Assembly (NCBI GenBank): GCA_000827495.1
Contig: KN817526.1
Span: forward strand, 62,001-126,000
DNA length: 64,000 nucleotides
Direction: 5' to 3'
DNA from: Hypholoma sublateritium FD-334 SS-4
Lineage: Eukaryota > Basidiomycota > Agaricomycetes > Agaricales > Strophariaceae
This document shows positions 11,380-23,667 of the stretch, piece after piece. A model generated the notes under the pieces. That model had not been told where the DNA came from and made no database searches. It saw nothing but the letters and a program-made list of their open reading frames with translations. Position 1 is the first letter of the stretch; every line of letters starts with the position of its first letter. The translations under genes were made by a program, and so were the position numbers.

Positions 11380-11765
11380 CCACCAATGGCGTACGTATGG
11401 CCACATTGAGAAATGCTGTCCACCGCAATTCTTCATTGGGGAAAGAAGATGCCAATGACTGATTGGGATGAATTTTGGATGGTTCGCCGTTTGGTATAAA
11501 ATCTGTAGACCAAACTGAAAGATACCTCCAGCCAGCCTAATGCGTGTTACGATATCAAGTTGACGCACACGAACGGTACAATTGGTGATCATTTCGAAGC
11601 CCGAATGAGTGTTGGACGTCGGACTGCTATGCATATCAGTCTCAGATACCTATAAAGAAAATTCGATGTACTTGGTTCACAATTTCCGCCACTCTTTCGA
11701 AGTCCATATGTTGTTTTAGTACTCGATATTGTCCGAGAAATATGTGGGACTCTGGATTGGAGACT
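11380..11765 (+). pseudogene. relic third copy (B) of the small-protein unit
   Basis: The upstream block and TATA region (GATGAATTTTGGATGG, GGTATAAAATCTG at 11493-11505) match copies A and C. So does the 3' flank after the gene (CATTTCGAAGCCCGAATGAG and TAGTACTCGATATTGTCCGAG). Almost the whole coding region is gone: only a short piece equivalent to codons for NIKLT (ATATCAAGTTGACGCA near 11552) remains. It is best explained by internal deletions of a full unit. Confidence 0.65.
11495..11501 (+). promoter_or_regulatory. TATA box retained in relic copy B
   Basis: TATAAAA sits in the same sequence block as in copies A and C, although the coding region behind it is deleted. Confidence 0.45.
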
Positions 11766-12399
11766 CAGACAACAATTTCATGTACCAATCATTTACACTG
11801 GTACTGTCATTGCCACGGTGGTTCAGCGCTCAATACTCAGTGTTCTGAATCATCGTTTACGCCTATCTCAACTTGACTCCTACATTTAGGCTCTGCCGCT
11901 CAAAGGTAATGTCCAACGTGAGCCACAACGCCATCCAAACGCCGTCGTCGTACGGATGCGTTATGCTGACGGACCACGGCAGAGTCAATAGAGTATCTCC
12001 GTATGCATTACCGTACATAATTTCGTAGTTTTATATGTCAAGAACGAATACTAGGCGCATGACTCGGACCAGGTCTGACACTGAGTATTCGCCGAGCCCT
12101 AATCCCAGCATCTAGTAGGAAAGATCTAGATCTTATTCTCGTGCGTATCATAATTATCACAGGACCGCCGCATCTATGAGCATAGCCAGGATCTTCTGCA
12201 CATGGTGGGTGTGTTACGCCCAGTTCCTCCGTCAGTGGCACTCTTGGCGGCTTCAGGAAAGGAGAAAGATATGGACATCTGTGTTTTGTCACGAATCAAT
12301 GGACGAGATCGCTATAGATTAAAATGGGCGCTTTGACTTGGTCAGCGGGTAGCACGATTAATTTAAAAATAATACGCGCATGAGAAGATCCCTTGGTCT
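11766..12399. other. spacer between relic copy B and the right arm
   Basis: No gene recognised. A 14-bp perfect palindrome, AAGATCTAGATCTT, lies at 12121-12134. Confidence 0.45.
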
Positions 12400-12583
12400 T
12401 GGTAGTATGCTCTAAGATTCAGTAGATCGAGACAAAGAGGTAAAGAGCGAATAGGCCGGGGTACATGATATCGGATTGCTGTGCCTTTCTGTTAGGTACT
12501 ACTAGAAGCAACTCAATGTCCACATAAATATCATGCCCGGTCGTCTTGCACGCCGGTGATAAATATTTACTTATAGAAGAAGG

Positions 12584-12802
12584 ATGCATAATATACCCTA
12601 TCATAAGCGCTCATCTCCGCTCATCGGCTGTCAACCTGGGAAGGAAGACGCACAGATGTCTGCGCTATCTGATGACCAACATGTGCAACACCTAATAATA
12701 GATAACGAGCGCCTAAACGCGGTCGCACGGTGGTATCACGAGTGGCATGCCTTGTTCTTGCGTGTGAAAGGTATTCATATGTTAGAAACAATAGCTATGT
12801 AA
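12584..12802 (+). pseudogene. companion gene fragment, copy C
   Basis: Open frame reading LIGCQPGKEDAQMSALSDDQ, IDNERLNAVARWYHEW and ALFLRVKG. The equivalent frame in the left arm carries a TAG after NAVRR and differs by 2 nt upstream, so at least one copy is broken. I do not recognise the family, and the fragment has no clear beginning. It could be an exon of a small gene with a start at 12584. Confidence 0.4.
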
Positions 12803-12935
12803 CTCAGATGACAGCCATGTCATCTTCGGCGTTTCTTATCATCCGACCCATGACATGGGGGATTCGCTCCAATTCTTGATTGACGTAAGAGAATGATTGG
12901 TGGTGATGAGTTTTGGATGGTCTACTACCGTCTGG

Positions 12936-12942
12936 TATAAAA
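12936..12942 (+). promoter_or_regulatory. TATA box of copy C
   Basis: TATAAAA lies 86 bp upstream of the ATG at 13022, in the conserved block GGTATAAAATCTGTGGGCC. Confidence 0.65.
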
Positions 12943-13021
12943 TCTGTGGGCCAGACCGCCAGCCAGACTCCAGCTTACAAACTGCACACCACTTTCGACT
13001 TGCTCCACTACACACAATACA

Positions 13022-13302
13022 ATGGCCAGAATCGCTATTACTCTCTCCAACACCTCGGACCAGATTATTCGAGTCGAAATCCCTACCGCCAACTTTGACG
13101 AGTACATCATGTCGGCTGAATTGAAGACCGTCCAGGTTGAAATCAACACGATTTACAATATTAAGTTGACGCAGGGGCGTAACGTTCAGAGGACAAAGTA
13201 TGCCTTTCCAGTGATCTCTGTCAACACTTACTACATGACCTCTACAGTTTCACGCCCATCCAGGAGGGCCAGACTGTCGATTTATCCCGCCACTTTAAGT
13301 GA
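13022..13302 (+). CDS. 76-residue orphan protein, copy C
   Basis: Exons 13022-13197 and 13248-13302 flank a 50-bp intron (GTATGC..CTACAG). The product begins MARIAITLSNTSDQIIRVE, passes through TANFDEYIMSAELKTVQ and ends NFTPIQEGQTVDLSRHFK. By hand count exon 1 differs from copy A at 12 of 176 bases, exon 2 at 9 of 55 and the intron at 9 of 50. In exon 1 most codons that differ between copies are conservative or silent. The ATG context (ACACAATACAATGG) and TATA box are intact, so expression is plausible. Reading on through the intron would give a 118-residue protein, but copy A contradicts that reading. No family, signal peptide or known partner recognised. Confidence 0.78.
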
Positions 13303-13813
13303 GGGAAGACTTGATAATCACTTCGAAGCTCGAATGAGCATTGGACGTCGGACTACTATGCCTATCAAATACATATAAACAAGTTTTGACGTACTCGATT
13401 CACAGTCTCCGCCACCGTTTCGAAATCTTGTATTGTTTTTAGTACTGGCACTGTTCGAGAAATATGAAGGATTTCGGATTGGAGATAACAATTCCACTCA
13501 GGCTGGTGTTGGTATCGTCGCGGCTCTGAATCGTCTTCGCCTACCATTATACTTCATTTAACAAGGGACACTGGATTACAGAATGTTTCAGATCTTCTGC
13601 GATACTGAATACAATCTTCACACCATGAATGATCTGGCGTTTATACAAGGTGCTGTGCGCGTAAAGCTTCATGAACCCACGTTTCATCCTCCACAGGTTT
13701 GACTTTCTTCCAATCTACACCCTCCTCAAGGTCTGCCTCTTCCACACTGTGTCTATTTAATAATTATTGTTAAAATCAAACGATACTGAGCCATAAAACA
13801 TAATGCAGGGAAC
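13303..13813. other. 3' flank of copy C and of the F-box gene
   Basis: The first 190 bp are shared with the other copies of the unit; the remainder is AT-rich with no gene recognised. Confidence 0.5.
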
Positions 13814-16493
13814 TCACATGTGCCGTATGTGCTTGACCAAATCTGCCTTAACCCACATACAAAGGTTTCTCCCCTCCGGGCATCGAAGGCAGCAATGATT
13901 CGAGTTGGTGTCTAACCCGATGAACATATATGGGCGCTCCGGCGATTGCTCCGTCCGATAGTAGAAGAAGTCTCGGTCTACCTCAGGGTTATGGATACCA
14001 TGTCTGCGGGAGCGCCTGAGAAATCTCTCGTTCATGAAGACAAACAATTACTCACGTCGTCTTGACATGCGTGACAGCCTCTTTTTTCAAAACGCGGTCA
14101 GGTAAATGCTCGCCGCAATGGTTGCACGACCAAGCTGCCTTGACGGGTGATGGATACGGTTGAGCAACGAAGTGGAGAGATTTCATCAAGGTATCGGAGG
14201 CAACATCGAACTTTGGGATTCGGCAATCTGCATATTCAGGCCAGGTTTCACCCGACAGCGTGTGGCTGAGCTGCGATCCGAGAAAACACGGCTGGTCAGC
14301 GCAGTATAAGTTAAATTTGTGTATGAAACACGTACACACTGACGCCAGTCCATCGAATCGAGGCCATACGCCTTACCTTTGCGGCGGAAAGGGCACGTTT
14401 TGCAGATGAACCGCGCATTCAGAGCGTCGAGGTCCTTCGCACGAGCGTATCGCAAGTCCACGTTGATGAGCTTCGCCAGGACTTCGAGGACCCGCCGGGC
14501 AGTTGTGCTGTATCGGAACCGGAGCTGTAGATCGAGGTCATAGACACTGGATTTCACTCCGCTATTTTGCTTGATTCCACAGGACGGATTGTGGACTCCG
14601 GTGTCTTCCCATCCCACCATGACATATGGATCCCTTGAGTTCCACTTGCACTCGAAAACAGCCGTCGCCAGGTCTAGCACACCAGGTGAGTCCCTATGAA
14701 TGGCGCACTCAGGGGAGACCATGTCCGTATCTTCGTTTGCCGCTGCCCAGAGCTTGATAAGGAAGCGTTTTTTATCCTGTAAGACCGAATGGACGAAGCG
14801 TGTGATCTCGTTTGTCGCGATCTCTGAGGGAACATCGCTGACCGTATCCTGTGGGTCATTGACATAGCTTTTGAAAAGCGGGAGCTTGAAAAGAAAGGAG
14901 GTGCTGGGAAGGTACGGTGCAATATCAGGCTTCAGGTGAGCTTTGACGGTATCTGTGTAGAATTCCAAAACAAGTCTTCGCCGTTTTTCTACGCGTTCTT
15001 GATGTTCATTCCAAAGACGCTCCGATTTGGCGTTGCCGACAACTTCTTCCAGCAATGTAAGTAATCGAGGTCCCACTGTGAATTATAGATAAGCCGACGC
15101 ATTCGAAGCCGAAATCCAGGGACATACGGGATCTCTTTCTCACTTTGGGAAATGTGTATCTGTCCCAAGTGTTTGTCATAAAGTATTCCAATCTGACGCG
15201 CCCTAGTGCAATATCTCGTGCATCATGGTTACGTTTGGCAAGTAGTTTTTCGCTCCTTAGAGAAGGTCAGCATGAATATATTGAAGTGAAGTCGCAACAC
15301 CGACCAATCGCAAAATGCTGGAATGGAGGTACTCCATTCGGCTTGACACATTTCTGTTATCCTATTTCCCCAGGAGTCGCAGGCTAGCGAGTGCTGGAAT
15401 AGAGATTAATTATGATGCATATAAGATCGAAAAGTTTCATTACCGCGCGTTGTTCTGCCACTTTGGCTTCCGTGGTCTCTAACCATGTGGAATATGATTC
15501 ACGCGCGCCCGGTACATCGGATGAAATGGCTTCTAAGAAAGTATTCATTTCTTGTGCCCTGTGCAGTACTTCTTTCATAGAATAGCGCGGATCCAACATG
15601 GGGTCGTCAGAGGGCAACAATCGTAGAAGTGGTGGAATAGTATCCAATATTGTAACATATTGACTGGTCATTTGTTCTAAAGACTTGCGGAGCTTTTCAT
15701 CGTTCAGAGTGCACAGGTTCCACTTTCGCTCAATGTGAGCAAAAAATAGTGGATCGAGCTGAACAGCGCACCTGGCAACATATCTGTTCACGGAATGTAA
15801 AATCAATCTGCCCAATTTGACTTCCACACTCCTATACATCGATAAGGGCCGAAAATCCATACGACGTAAGGGACGGACTGACGTTGCAAAAGCCTTTGGC
15901 GAACAACAACGAAGCCCACTTCGGTGCAGAGACATCGTTGGGGTAGAATGGAATGTCAGGGTACGCCAAGAAACTCCTCTCCCATATCTTGAGCGCGCTT
16001 TTACTGAGTAGCAAACTCCTCAAGGGTTTTGTTGTGCGGATAATGTGGTAAAGGTCAATCGGATGGAGGTATTCGAGTATCTTAAAAACAAGTCAGTGAG
16101 TGAGAAAGAAACAGCGCTAAGATGTAAGACCATACCTGCAAGAAGAGTTCCTGCGGTAGATCAAAAACTGCTTCAAGATTTGTCCAGCGAAGGCTGCTTT
16201 CATTCGCCCGAATTCTGTGTTTAGCAAGAATGTAGCCCGCAATATGGTTCCCTGATAGAAATACTTTGCTAAATTGTTCTTCTTGGGAATAAGGATAACA
16301 AACCTCGAGTTCCCCTATAGAAAGGACCTATGAAATGACCCACAAGCTCTGTACAGAGGGTTCTGTCGTTTAGTTCGTGGAAGGGAAATGAGGAATCGTC
16401 GACAACATGGAAATCCTGAGGGTGCTTGGGGTTTATTCGGCATGGACTTCTAGGTTTTATGTGCATTTCGCATCCTCTGTTGGGGCAAACCAT
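13814..16493 (-). CDS. F-box protein with C-terminal Cys/His-rich region, multi-exon
   Basis: F-box proteins recruit substrates to SCF ubiquitin ligases. Exon 1 starts MVCPNRGCEMHIKPR at 16493 and joins at GTRG|NHIAGYILAKHRI. The F-box is split by an intron: NLEAVFDLPQELFLQ then ILEYLHPIDLYHIIR and LLLSKSALKIWERSFL. It is followed by DVSAPKWASLLFAKGFCNV, a pattern common in mushroom F-box proteins. Later exons around 15800-15400 (RYVARCAVQLDPLFF), 15230-15080 (LEYFMTNTWDRYTFPK), 15076-14340 and 14280-14060 lead to a last exon at about 14019-13814 ending KADLVKHIRHM. The C-terminus has paired Cys (SCNHCGEHL; HCCLRCPEG), suggesting metal binding. Joins checked: GTRG|NHI, FLQ|ILEY and KTT|RSRRHG. 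Middle exon edges are approximate. Confidence 0.78.
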
Positions 16494-16902
16494 GTAGGAG
16501 CTCTGTCGCTTTGAAGGTTGGAAACAAGGATGGAAGGAATATATCGGCCCGGCTTAGGCCACTGAGGCACCTGGCCATTGGGTATATGGTGACTAGCCTA
16601 GATCATTACACATTCGTCGCTTATGGAACAATTATTGAAGTTATTCAACTCTCGAGGCATGTCATACATAGCGTGGAACCCCTCCAATAATGCAGTTCAG
16701 CTCCCAAACAAATTCCTACTATCATAACTGCAATTTTAAATCCACGGTCTATCGCTGACGTGAATGATGATTGGGCCAGCTGCAGCGGAGAATGAAAGCT
16801 CGGTAGAAGCCGACCGCACTGGCAACCAGCCAGTTCAAGCTACGATCGGCCTACCTCTCACTTGCACATACCAATTGTATCAAGATACGCGTCAATTCTG
16901 AA
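16494..16902. other. divergent intergenic region
   Basis: Shared upstream region of the F-box gene (minus) and SEH1 (plus). No TATA box stands out and no gene recognised. Confidence 0.5.
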
Positions 16903-18485
16903 ATGATACAAACAGGGTTGATTCAGAACGCGCATGGAGATCTAGTAACTGACGCGTCTTACGATTTCTACGGGCTTCGTCTGGCGACGTGCAGCTTGGA
17001 TCAACGGTATGAGGTTGATTCGTGCCGACAAATTGGCTTAACAATTGTCTAGGATAAAGATATGGCAACTGGACGAAAACAACACGTGGAACGTTGAAGA
17101 CGACTGGAAAGCTCACGACGCTGCAGTCTCAAGACTCAGCTGGGCACATCCCGAGTTCGGTTCCATCATTGCATCGAGCTCGTTCGACCGTACCGTGAAA
17201 ATCTGGGAACAAACATCAATTTCCCAAGCAGATTCCCAAGTAAATGGAGCACAGCACGGGTCGGGTGGCTTTAACTCGCGATGGGTAGAAAGGGCTGTGT
17301 TGTCCGACGCCAAAGGCACCGTACGCGCCGTGGAATTCGCACCGCATCATTTTGGCCTGAAGCTCGTACGTTACCACGTCTTCTCCCTCCAGCCAATCTG
17401 ACGCCAAAGGGAAGGCAACGATATCCACGGACAACCTGCTACGCGTGTATGAATGCAGCGAGCAACCATCGCTCAACACATGGACGCTGAACGACGAGTT
17501 AGACATCCAAAGCATGGCACTGGGGCCATCTCCAGGCCATGTTTCGCGCGCACATACCATGGCCCTCGCTACCCCGACCCAGACTAACGCCACTCTTGAA
17601 GGTGCCAACGCCTCCCTTGTCACTGCAGCTCTTCTACAGCAGACAGCTACGAATGCACCCGCACCTGGACGCCCGGGAAACCGGGAAGCAGATGGTGGGT
17701 GGTGTATATCCTGGTGCAAGGACAAGTACTGGGGCGAAGTCATTGTGGCCGGCTGCGGGACGACAGGAATCATTAAGGTCTGTCTCAGCAACATTTTCTC
17801 GTGGGCTTGCTTTGAATCTCAATACAGATCATTCAACTCAACTCTCGCCGCTCAGCCACGCTTCTCACTCTTTCTTCCGCCTCAAATACAGCCTACAACT
17901 CGGTGAATAGCGCTGTGAACTCTAGCAACGCGGCACCAGCAGACACCGCTGACGCACGGTCAAGCTCAACATCCACCAATGCAAACAGCTCAAGCTCTGC
18001 GATCACGTCTGTCTCGTGGGCACCTTCTTGCGGTCGTTCATACCACCTCATTGCGACAGGGGGGCGCGACGGCCACGTGCGGATATGGAAGGTCAAACCT
18101 GGCTCAGAAGATGCGGATATAGAAAACGCCGGCGATAGCGATGGCGAAGATGCTAAGTGGACAGCAATTGCTGTGGCCGACTTCGAGCAACACAAGTGCG
18201 TGCGCGCCTTCTTAGCAGATACATAGCTAATTCCCTTGCAGATCGGCAGTTGGCAGAGTCGAGTGGAATATCACTGGGTACGTATACTAGCCGTCTGTCA
18301 AAATTGGCGCTGACCTTCAGCGTCTTTGTCATAGCACAATACTGTCTTCGGCAGGGAACGATGGGCGTGTTCGCTTGTGGAAAGCGACGTCGGGCAGTGT
18401 ATGGAGACCAGCTGGCAGTGTATGTGTGGAGCAGTCCGAGGAACCCAGTCAGCCGGAAAGCAAAGATGTAGAGATGGATACCTAA
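16903..18485 (+). CDS. SEH1: nucleoporin SEH1 / SEA-complex WD40 protein
   Basis: SEH1 is a six-bladed WD40 protein of the nuclear-pore Y complex and of the TORC1-regulating SEA/GATOR2 complex. Spliced start: MIQTGLIQNAHGDLVTDASY then LRLATCSLDQR|IKIWQL. Next come SWAHPEFGSIIASSSFDRTV and KIWEQ, VRAVEFAPHHFGLKL|ATIS, WCKDKYWGEVIVAGCG, then SVSWAPSCGRSYHLIATGG, and last ILSSAGNDGRVRLWKATSG. Exons include 16903-17006, 17053-17365, 17415-17777 and 17828 onward, with two short introns near 18201 and 18277. The stop at 18483 follows a Glu-rich tail (QSEEPSQPESKDVEMDT). Two Ala/Thr/Ser-rich loops (about codons 180-215 and 250-290) enlarge the protein relative to yeast SEH1. An ATG at 17045 lies inside intron 1. 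Confidence 0.9.
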
Positions 18486-18966
18486 ATGTCTGTTTCGGTC
18501 CACCATGTATGTATTTTATGTCTGTGATGCTGGTATACTTAATGGTCCCAATAGAACTTAACAGTGCAATTTACCTTAGTGAGCAATGAGAGGTTATTTC
18601 TAAGCCTGAGAACGATCGTCACACCTGTTGACTGATTTTGCATGGATTTCACCGAAATTATGCTATGTCACTACATGCACAGCAGGCATGGCGCTCATTG
18701 TACATTCATATATCTACTATCGGGATAGATCTCTTTCTAATCAGCTTCACAGCCTACGAGTACCATGGTAAGTGGATTCTATCCAAAATCATTCCGATAT
18801 GCAGTGCATTCACATCGATTTAGAACACTTGCACGTGGCTATATATATAAATTCTTCGTATCTTCCCTGAAGTTCATCTTTCTTCCTTTCGCCCCCTCAA
18901 ACACGAAAATCTTCGGACTTTCGAGACGAAGCAGCTTATCTTTTACAGGCAGCAGCAGCTCATTCA
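18486..18966. other. intergenic region upstream of an F-box gene
   Basis: A TATA-like TATATATATAAATTC lies near 18840, about 125 bp before the next gene's start. No gene recognised. Confidence 0.5.
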
Positions 18967-20526
18967 ATGCAATCTACTGCAAGACTCACGTCAAGAGCGG
19001 ATGCCGGCCGGACACGGAAAGTCCATGACGTACCACAAGAGCTGCTGGCCGAGATAGCATCGCACGTCGAGGACACCAAGTCACTCAAGGCCCTAGCCCT
19101 TGTTTCGCGGGCGTGGCTCGCACCCGCACAGCGCTACGTCTTTGCTGTCCTCACGCTGCTCGAGCGTGCGCCCCCTGGCCGCGGCGCGCAGGACCTTCTG
19201 GATCTGCTCAAGCATGCGCCGTACCTCGCCGGCTACGTCACGCACCTCACCGTCCAGGAGCATCTGGACGACCTCGACAGTCGACGCAAGTGGGAGAGCA
19301 CTCTGTGCGAGCTGCTCCCGCAGTTCGCATGCCTCGCGCGCTTTTCGCTTGCGTGGACCTCGCACACGCGCTGGACGTGGGCGCACACGCCTGGAGCGCC
19401 GAAACTCACGCCGGAGCTCGCAGAGGTGCTGCGCGCGACGCTCCACTCGCCACAGCTCATACACGTCGAATTCACGGCTGCACCCCTCTCCTGGGTGCAG
19501 CTCCTTACCCCGCGCGTCAAAAGCCTGGCCCTGCTAAACCCGTTTATTGACGTGGGGACGGGCGCGCGACGCAATACTATTGATGTCGCAACTAATAAGG
19601 GGCCTGAAGACACCGGTGGCCCCGCCGTAGATGCATTGCCCTTCGCCCATGTCCAACCTACAGCTCTCCTTATTGATGGGCTTGATTGGGCGTCGTGTCA
19701 TGAAATCGGGAAGGCAGCCAGCTGCGTGCTGCAGGCCGGCTTGGATGTTTCCCGCCTGCGTAAGCTGGGCTTAGGCTTGATCTCTGAGCAGCCGCGGTCT
19801 CACGAAAGCGTGGCCAATTTTCTGCAGGCCTGCGGGCGCACTCTGGAAGTGCTGTCGCTCACACCGGCATTTGGATGTCAGTCGCCTTTTCTATGCATCC
19901 GGATATAGAATCAAACACTCACTGTAACTTACTCCAAACTCCACCGTAACCTGGGTGGATATCTTATCAATTAAAGCATACGCACCAGCACGAGACAACT
20001 ACGGGGACGCTATCAACCTCGCGACTCTCCCGCGTCTGCGCGAGCTACACATTAGCGCGCAGGCGGGCATCGTGCACAATGAGGTCGACGTAGAGCCCGT
20101 CCTCTGGCTCCTTGCGCAGCTCCGCCGTATGCCGCCCGTGAACCGCTTGCGCAAGGTGGTTCTCTCGTCGAAGGTCACTGTGTACGAGACAGTACACAAC
20201 AACGCGTACTTTGGACTCAGCTTCGAGTCGTACGGTACACTCCAGACGCTGCTCCTCGACCCCAAACGCTTCCCAAAGTTCCGTATGTTTATCAACTACA
20301 CGGAGGATCCCGACGCGACGCCCTCGAACAAGCTACTGAAGTGGATCGCGATGTCGATGGCACAGTATACATGGGGACTGATGAGCAGGAATTCGTTCTC
20401 GTTCAAATATGGTAATTTAAATTTCTTTGGTGCAGAAATGTATAGAATCAAGCGCTGACTCCTTGGATACACTTACCAGGCGGACCATATAGGCCCCAAA
20501 TATTCCCGGCCCATGCTTCCTGGTAA
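18967..20526 (+). CDS. F-box protein with leucine-rich C-terminal region, three exons
   Basis: The N-terminal F-box reads VHDVPQELLAEIASHVED then KSLKALALVSRAWLAPAQRY, followed by about 400 residues with irregular Leu-rich repeats (LARFSLAW, HVEFTAAPLSW, LRKLGLGL, LEVLSLTPAFG), typical of fungal F-box/LRR proteins in SCF complexes. The first exon ends near 19872 (donor GTCAGT) and joins SYAPARDNYGDAIN after ATTAAAG at about 19976. A second intron (GTAATTT..TTACCAG, about 20412-20479) replaces an apparent stop at 20458 with the tail GGPYRPQIFPAHASW and a stop at 20524. Exon 1 is GC-rich, unlike the AT-rich flanks. The target protein is unknown. Confidence 0.82.
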
Positions 20527-21612
20527 ACCTATATTCTGACCACTGCTTCTTTTTACCGTGCCGGTCACTGCAAGATAGCCAAAAAATTCACTTCCATTAC
20601 TCGACACTCACACAGTAAAATCTATAGTAATCGGCGCGGATCAACTGACTGACGGGGCTGATTCTGATAAAACAAACACTCTAAAAATTGCATATTTCCT
20701 TTTGGGTGTCTTGGACCCAAGCCAAGCTCAGCATAGCAAACGCTTGCTTGCGTCAGGACCCTAAACTGAAGATATTGACATCTGCCACAAAAAAATGGAT
20801 TTATGGCCAACCGACAACAGATAAAAAAATCAATTTATTCTTCGTCAAACCTACAGCACTTGCATCTCCTGATGCTTTTGAACTTTGTTTGAACTTCAAA
20901 CATTCCGGATCCTCTATTTTACATGGCTGAAGAAACAGCATCGACTTTTGATATTTTGATACACTCTCAATTCCATTTTCCAATATTTCTTGAATGTTAT
21001 TCCAAAATTCATATTTGACCTGACTGAAGGAACCGAAGGACTTCTTGGGCACAATATACTTACGTTAAAATATCTGCAACAGACTTGAAACTGCTCATTT
21101 CCCAAATGCATACTCCAGACACCAATTATCCTCTTTGACATCAGTAATAACAATGAAAGCCGAGATGTTAAACAGGACCAATGCAATATCCTTTGGTACT
21201 TGGAAAGGCATCAAAATTGTTGTCAACATCGGTATAATTACCTTGAGGAAGCGTGGGCTGTGATCTGCAAATATTCCTACAGAAATGGATCAGCCAGAAT
21301 AGAGAGTCTGTTCGTGAAAGAGGAGCAAGGAAAAGTGCGCACCAACCAGGATCATGAATGTCTCTGCATGAGGCTTGAAATGTCCAAAGTCCACCCTACT
21401 AGTAGACGCCGCAAAACACATCAAAAAAAAGTAATTAGTTACCCCGTGAGTAACCTGTGAGCGTCAGAAAACTAGACCAAATTAAACATATATCTCGAAA
21501 GCAAGTGTCAAACTTATTGAGCGAAGTTCTAAGCTTGGCGCGTCGGTAGTAGATACAGACACAATTGCATTTCGGTGGTACATACTGACCATTGCAGATA
21601 AATTAATAAATA
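20527..21612. other. decayed AT-rich region with broken minus-strand frames
   Basis: Minus-strand frames at 21186-20914, 21052-20801 and 20810-20622 overlap in register-shifted order and share a protein-like composition (GVWSMHLGNEQFQVCCRYFN; LRVYQNIKSRCCFFS; NPFFCGRCQYLQFRVLTQA). This suggests one frameshifted ancestral gene, possibly transposon-derived. I do not recognise the family. Confidence 0.35.
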
Positions 21613-21638
21613 CTAGGTTGTCCCGCTGTGCGCGGGAC
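21613..21638 (-). mobile_element. Helitron-like 3' terminus (hairpin plus CTAG)
   Basis: On the minus strand a 7-bp perfect stem (GTCCCGC / GCGGGAC, 5-nt loop, 21620-21638) is followed by AAC, then CTAG (21616-21613), then T. Known Helitrons end in a GC-rich hairpin a few bases before CTRR and insert between A and T. The spacing here is short. No helicase gene or 5' TC end could be located, so this would be a remnant or a non-autonomous copy whose body lies to the right, towards the dehydrogenase gene. Confidence 0.4.
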
Positions 21639-21901
21639 GTATAGTAAGTGTGGATGGTATACAGGATATTGGTTTGATTGATTGGTTCATTGAATATATG
21701 AGCGCCCTCCGCGTCCGGTGCTCAGACAGAAGGCAGGAATAACACTGACAGAGAATCCGGGGGTATCCTCCTTAGCGAGAGCAAGACATGGGCGTTTTTT
21801 TGGGGGAGAGAGGGTAGTAGGTGCGGCGTGAAAATGAGCGGTCAGGGAGGGAGGAGAGGATGTACAAGCAAGGAACAACTGCGGAGCGGTGAGCGAACCG
21901 T

Positions 21902-23667
<1,766 letters not shown>

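Larger units (their letters stand above)
12400..13490 (+). repeat. right arm of the inverted duplication (unit copy C)
   Basis: This is the plus-strand counterpart of 8040-9165, in the opposite orientation and about 3.2 kb away. Homology extends from the companion region through the promoter, both exons, the intron and the 3' flank, ending near AATATGAAGGATTTCGGATTGG. Confidence 0.8.

Noticed and set aside
13022..13378. 118-residue unspliced reading of copy C
   Set aside because: Copy A has no such continuation, and both copies agree on an Asn-Phe-Thr-Pro tail after removing a 50-bp GT..AG intron.
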